From: Saprospiraceae bacterium
Lineage (GTDB): Bacteria > Bacteroidota > Bacteroidia > Chitinophagales > Saprospiraceae
Assembly (NCBI GenBank): GCA_026985735.1
Contig: JALSPW010000193.1
Coordinates: 1 to 34,681 of the forward strand
Direction of reading: 5' to 3'
Length of the DNA stretch: 34,681 nt
Position numbers and translations under genes: made by a program. The notes under the pieces were generated by a model. The model was not told the DNA's origin. It did not search any database and saw only the letters and a program-made list of their open reading frames with translations. This document shows positions 30,840-34,681 of this stretch, one piece after another (positions within the stretch are counted from its first letter, which is position 1; every line of letters begins with the position of its first letter).

Positions 30840-30978
30840 GTAACTAGTCAGGTAGAATCGTTTTGACTGAAAAATTATAATATGTTTTGAAATAGCTCCA
30901 CTATCACTTCAAAATATAAGTTTCTTTATATACGAAAATTGAAATTTTTCAGCTCAAAAGCACTCTATTTGGGTAGTT
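30840..30978. repeat. MITE-like dispersed repeat, copy 2 (non-coding, terminal inverted repeats)
   Basis: Left end TAACTAGTCAGGTAGAATCGTTTTGACTGAAAAATT vs reverse complement of right end CAACTACCCAAATAGAGTGCTTTTGAGCTGAAAAATT (about 28/35 plus one gap). Shares internal GAAATAGCTCCACTAT..CTTCAA with copy 1. Confidence 0.7.
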
Positions 30979-31013
30979 GTATTAATTTTAAGGATTAGTT
31001 TAAAGTGGGAATT

Positions 31014-32093
31014 ATGAAAGAAATAAAATTGCAAAGAGATTATTTGAAAAAATATAATAAACCGTTTGTGATTTCCGGTCCATGTAGTGCAGAAACAGAA
31101 GAGCAATTGCTGGAAACCGCTATTGCTTTGGCTAAAACAGCTAAGGTTGATATGTTAAGAGCAGGAATATGGAAACCCCGTACACGTCCCGGCACTTTTG
31201 AAGGTGTTGGGAAAGAAGGGCTAAAATGGATGATTTCTGCAAGGGAGGAAACAGGGCTTCCCGTTACAGTGGAAGTGGCAAACACCACTCATATTGAACA
31301 TGCACTTAAAGCGGAAATCGATGTTTTGTGGATAGGTGCGAAAACATCTGTTAATCCGTTTTCCATGCAAGAGATTGCAAATGCGCTAAAAGGTACAAAT
31401 GCAAAAGTTCTGGTCAAAAATCCTATAAATCCTTCATTATCTCTATGGTTAGGTGCTATTGAGAGATTGGAGAATGTAGGAGTTAATGTATTGGGAATAA
31501 TCCATAGAGGATTTACTGAATTTGGAGACAAAGTGTATCGCAACAATCCAATGTGGCAGATTCCAATCGAACTTATGATGAAGAGACCGGACCTGGTTAT
31601 GATAAATGATCCGAGTCATATTTGCGGTAATAGGACAATGCTGCATGAAGTGGCACAGAAAGCTATGGATCTTAATTTTGATGGTATTATGCTTGAAGTT
31701 CACCGTGATCCTGATAATGCATGGAGTGATGCGATGCAACAAATTACTCCTCAAAGATTTGATGAGATTATTTCCGCGCTGCATATCAGGAAAGAAAAAG
31801 GTGAAAACCAACAAGCTGCTGAAGAGCTACATGATTACAGAAGAAAGATTGATGAACTGGATAAAGAATTGCTTTCGATTTTAAGCAAGAGAATGGATGT
31901 AGTAAGAGATATCGCTCAATATAAGAAATCGCATAATACAACAGTGTTGCAAAAAGCAAGGTGGGAAAAAATAATAAGTCGTACCTTGGAACTAAGCAAT
32001 AAATTGGAGCTAAATCCTGATTTTGTTAAAATCATTTTAAAGGCGATTCATGATGAAAGTATTGATATTCAAGAAAAAATATTAAATAGATAA
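31014..32093 (+). CDS. Bifunctional 3-deoxy-7-phosphoheptulonate (DAHP) synthase / chorismate mutase
   Basis: FVISGPCSAETEEQLLETA, MLRAGIWKPRTRPGTFEGVG, NDPSHICGNRTML, LEVHRDPDNAWSDAMQQITP; C-term YRRKIDELDKELLSILSKRMDVVRDIAQYKK is AroQ-type chorismate mutase. ATG at 31014 preferred over GTG at 31005. Confidence 0.96.
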   Translation: MKEIKLQRDYLKKYNKPFVISGPCSAETEEQLLETAIALAKTAKVDMLRAGIWKPRTRPGTFEGVGKEGLKWMISAREETGLPVTVEVANTTHIEHALKAEIDVLWIGAKTSVNPFSMQEIANALKGTNAKVLVKNPINPSLSLWLGAIERLENVGVNVLGIIHRGFTEFGDKVYRNNPMWQIPIELMMKRPDLVMINDPSHICGNRTMLHEVAQKAMDLNFDGIMLEVHRDPDNAWSDAMQQITPQRFDEIISALHIRKEKGENQQAAEELHDYRRKIDELDKELLSILSKRMDVVRDIAQYKKSHNTTVLQKARWEKIISRTLELSNKLELNPDFVKIILKAIHDESIDIQEKILNR

Positions 32094-32132
32094 GATTTTT
32101 TTTAAGAAATTTTTCATTGAATTTCAGAAATA

Positions 32133-32167
32133 TTTTGTCATTTATCGACAAAATCATATATTTTGTC
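32133..32167. promoter_or_regulatory. Evenly spaced alternating half-site array (TTTTGTC / GACAAAA / TTTTGTC), candidate operator
   Basis: TTTTGTC at 32133, GACAAAA at 32147, TTTTGTC at 32161: 7-bp half-sites separated by 7-bp spacers, in the intergenic region before the PadR gene. Confidence 0.4.
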
Positions 32168-32220
32168 GAATTACTATCCAAAACAATCTACTATGTTATG
32201 CAAGGTTCTATATTTTGTTA

Positions 32221-32228
32221 TATATTTG
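32221..32228 (+). promoter_or_regulatory. Candidate Bacteroidota -7 promoter element (TATATTTG) for padR-pspC
   Basis: TAnnTTTG match 28 bp upstream of the ATG at 32256. Confidence 0.4.
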
Positions 32229-32255
32229 CATTAAATTAATTAAAAAATATAACAG

Positions 32256-32579
32256 ATGAATGTAGAAAACACCAAAGCGCAAATGAGGAAAGGTTTTCTT
32301 GAAATGATTACGTTACTTATGATTTCAAAAGAAGAGTCTTATCCATCGGACATGATAAAGAGGTTGAAAGAAAAAGAGTTGATAGTTGTAGAGGGCACTA
32401 TGTATCCGTTACTAAACAGGTTAAAGAATGATGAATTGCTTGGATATAACTGGAAAGAATCCACTTCAGGTCCACCGAGAAAATATTATTTTATAACTGA
32501 GAAAGGGAAGGAATTTCTTGGAGAGCTTCAGAAGACCTGGCATAATTTAAAAACTGTAGTCGAGACTATTTCAAAATAA
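32256..32579 (+). CDS. PadR-family transcriptional regulator
   Basis: FLEMITLLMISKEESYPSDMIKRLKEKELIVVEGTMYPLLNRLKNDELLGYNWKESTSGPPRKYYFITEKGKEFL is canonical PadR winged helix. Confidence 0.95.
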   Translation: MNVENTKAQMRKGFLEMITLLMISKEESYPSDMIKRLKEKELIVVEGTMYPLLNRLKNDELLGYNWKESTSGPPRKYYFITEKGKEFLGELQKTWHNLKTVVETISK

Positions 32580-32594
32580 AATAAAAATAAAAAA

Positions 32595-33281
32595 ATGAAA
32601 AAAATTGTAAATATAAATCTAGGAGGTTATCCATTTACTATAGATATAGATGCTTATGATAAAATGGAAGAATATTTTGTGTCATTGGAAAAATATTTTG
32701 GTGAATATGATAATCCGCACGAGATAATTTTTGATATTGAAGTAAGAATGGCAGAATTGTTTAAGGAAAATGCAGGAGAGCATGCTATATTATCATTATC
32801 GGATGTAGATAAAGCAATAAAGATTCTTGGTACTCCGGAAGATTTTTCAAAAGATAATATTGTTGATGACGAAAATAATGAGAACGATGAGAAATCTTAT
32901 AAATCGGAAGAAAGCAATAGAAGATCTTATGAATATAGAGTTGGTAAAAAGATTTACCGTGACCCTGACAACAAGGTTATCGGAGGTGTTTGTTCAGGTC
33001 TGGCTAATTATCTCGGTGTTCCTGATCCTATTTGGATAAGACTTCTATTTGTGCTACTCTTTGTTTCGGGAATCAGTCCTTTGATTTACATTATATTGAT
33101 GATAATAATTCCAAAAGCAAAAACTACTGCTGAAAGAAAAGAGATGAGAGGAGAGCCTATTGATATTGATACTATTGCTCAGTCCATAGAGGATGAATTT
33201 AATAATTTAACGGATCAATTCAAGGGATTCAGGGATTCTTTTAAAACCAAAAGACAAAAGAGAAGAAAAAGGAGATGTTGA
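32595..33281 (+). CDS. PspC-domain membrane protein with N-terminal HAAS-like region
   Basis: KKIYRDPDNKVIGGVCSGLANYLGVPDPIWIRLLFVLLFVSGISPLIYIILMIIIPKA is PspC; follows padR by 15 bp. Confidence 0.92.
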   Translation: MKKIVNINLGGYPFTIDIDAYDKMEEYFVSLEKYFGEYDNPHEIIFDIEVRMAELFKENAGEHAILSLSDVDKAIKILGTPEDFSKDNIVDDENNENDEKSYKSEESNRRSYEYRVGKKIYRDPDNKVIGGVCSGLANYLGVPDPIWIRLLFVLLFVSGISPLIYIILMIIIPKAKTTAERKEMRGEPIDIDTIAQSIEDEFNNLTDQFKGFRDSFKTKRQKRRKRRC

Positions 33282-33292
33282 TGTTTTAAATA

Positions 33293-33337
33293 GTGTCGGT
33301 CTTTAAATATTTACGCACTTTAAAGACAGACACTAAA
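33293..33337. repeat. Long palindrome (17-bp arms, 11-nt loop), possible IS/MITE end pair or hairpin
   Basis: TAGTGTCGGTCTTTAAA (33293-33309) vs reverse complement of TTTAAAGACAGACACTA (33321-33337): 16/17 match. Confidence 0.7.
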
Positions 33338-33433
33338 TTAATTTTGTAAGTTTTCATCTGTTTAAAATTTTTTGTTTGCGAAAATTTACAAAAAAATTAT
33401 AATACATTCAGGAACTCACATAAATTTTTTTAA

Positions 33434-34137
33434 TCATAATTTTGTGTGTATTTTATGATTAATAAAATTCATGTTCGTTTCATTTAATATTGCCTTTATT
33501 TTTTTATAATGACTATCATTATATCCTCTTAATCTTCTAATGATATTACCTTCTTTATCAAATATAATCACTGTTGGAAAAGCATGTATATTATATTTTT
33601 TTTTCGAATCCCGGGGTATGAAAAACAGGATATTTAATCTTTCTATAGTATAAAAATTTTTCTAATTTTTCTGTTTTGTCAAAAGGGTCCAACTCTATAA
33701 ATTGAACATCGGGATACTCATCATGAAGTTTTTCCAATACAGGCATAAGTTTAAAACAAGGTTCACAGCCAATATACCAAAAATCAGCAACAACAATTTT
33801 ACCTTTATATCTATCTATGGTGAATTTCTCTTTATCTTTATTATTAATTCTGATAACATTTTTGCCGTCATAAACCTGTTGTGCAATATCTCCATCATGG
33901 AAATCAACAAAGATATTGTGATAAAACTTCAATGTATCATTTGGTTTATTTTGTATGATGCCATGTCCTGTTCTTAAATTTTGAACCCCTTTAGCTCCTG
34001 AATAGTATATAAAATCGTATGCTACAATTTGATTTTCATGATAAAGATAGTTTATTTTTTCCAAAAAAATCATTTATTTCCTGCGCTTTGATTATTCCAA
34101 TTAAAAAAAATAATAAAAATAATATTTTGCATTTCAT
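33434..34137 (-). pseudogene. Thioredoxin/TlpA-like secreted oxidoreductase, interrupted by two apparent +1 frameshifts
   Basis: Signal peptide MKCKILFLLFFLIGIIKAQEINDFF (from 34137), then track ORF 33591-34073 with ADFWYIGCEPCFKLMPVLEKLHDEYPDVQF (CxxC), then in another frame EKKYNIHAFPTVIIFDKEGNIIRRLRGYNDSHYKKIKAIL...KL* ending at 33434 (cis-Pro region). The joins fall at T7-GG-A6 and A9 homopolymers (coding strand). Confidence 0.85.
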
Positions 34138-34194
34138 AATTTAAAAGTTTAAAAATGTGTTTAAATAATATTTGTTCATAATATCATAAACTTA

Positions 34195-34222
34195 TCCCCA
34201 CAGGACAATAGACCTGTGAGGA
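34195..34222 (-). other. Stable hairpin in the intergenic/leader region upstream of the thioredoxin-like gene
   Basis: Minus-strand RNA UCCUCACAGG-UCUAUUGU-CCUGUGGGGA pairs along 10 bp (one G-U). No downstream U-tract. Confidence 0.45.
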
Positions 34223-34299
34223 AAGTTAGTATTATGAGTACGTTAATGGTTTTATTTTGCATATAGCTGTGCATAATAACACATTTTATAGTATTAAAA

Positions 34300-34681
34300 T
34301 TAATCTTTACCTTTCATAAATAAATCTTTAGTCAGACCCAATTTTAAACTAAAGTAATTATGATCAATTGTTTCATTTTCTATTTTGTAACTATAGGTAT
34401 TTGAAGTGGTAATTTGTGTGTTTTGATCAGTAAAATATATTTTTTGATTCAATTCATAACCATATGTTCCATTAATAAGCATATCGTAGCCTAGTTCAAA
34501 TATCAATTTAGTACTGGTTGATAATGAAAACTTTAGATACAAAGATAAACTATGGTTTATATCACTTTTCAATGTTTGATTCAATTTATAATTATAGTCT
34601 ATATATCCATATTTTTTTTCTTTACTATTTTCAATAGTTTTGTTTTTGAACAAAGGGATGTCATAATGTAAGCTGTATTGT
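34300..34681 (-). CDS. Partial CDS, probable outer-membrane/beta-strand-rich protein C-terminus; open to the right edge
   Basis: The frame stays open upstream of the track start: ...QYSLHYDIPLFKNKTIENSKEKKYGYIDYNYKL...; alternating polar/hydrophobic pattern. The track start at 34653 is an in-frame TTG, not necessarily the true start. Confidence 0.55.
   Translation of the reverse strand, partial: QYSLHYDIPLFKNKTIENSKEKKYGYIDYNYKLNQTLKSDINHSLSLYLKFSLSTSTKLIFELGYDMLINGTYGYELNQKIYFTDQNTQITTSNTYSYKIENETIDHNYFSLKLGLTKDLFMKGKD

Overview
Low-GC (AT-rich) Bacteroidota-type chromosomal window. The assignment rests on two T9SS-type C-terminal sorting domains, TAnnTTTG-like -7 promoter elements and a fused CcsB/CcsA. 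Most of it is housekeeping: SpoIIE/RsbU-type phosphatase, TM2-TPR-SHOCT protein, CBS protein, compact POTRA/beta-barrel protein, NadK, SecA, DeoC, EttA-like ABC-F, OmpA-family protein, secreted EEP nuclease, DEAD-box helicase, alpha/beta hydrolase, PyrG, flippase-like membrane protein, DUF3108 protein, CcsBA, orphan TonB-like protein, DAHP synthase/chorismate mutase, PadR and PspC. No tRNA, rRNA, CRISPR array or intact transposase was seen. The most unusual item is a 722-aa protein (14065-16233, minus) that starts directly at a catalytically intact RNase II/R-type RNB domain. It has no cold-shock/OB or S1 domains and instead carries two clear, and probably a third degenerate, dsRNA-binding domains at its C-terminus. 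It looks like a dsRNA-targeted 3'-5' exoribonuclease. Other items worth a second look: a non-coding MITE-like repeat family with ~25-36 bp terminal inverted repeats (two copies plus a solo end); a thioredoxin/TlpA-like gene split by two +1 frameshifts, both in homopolymer tracts; a 17-bp-arm palindrome; an evenly spaced 7-bp half-site array upstream of padR; and two partial genes at the window edges, neither given in full by the ORF track.
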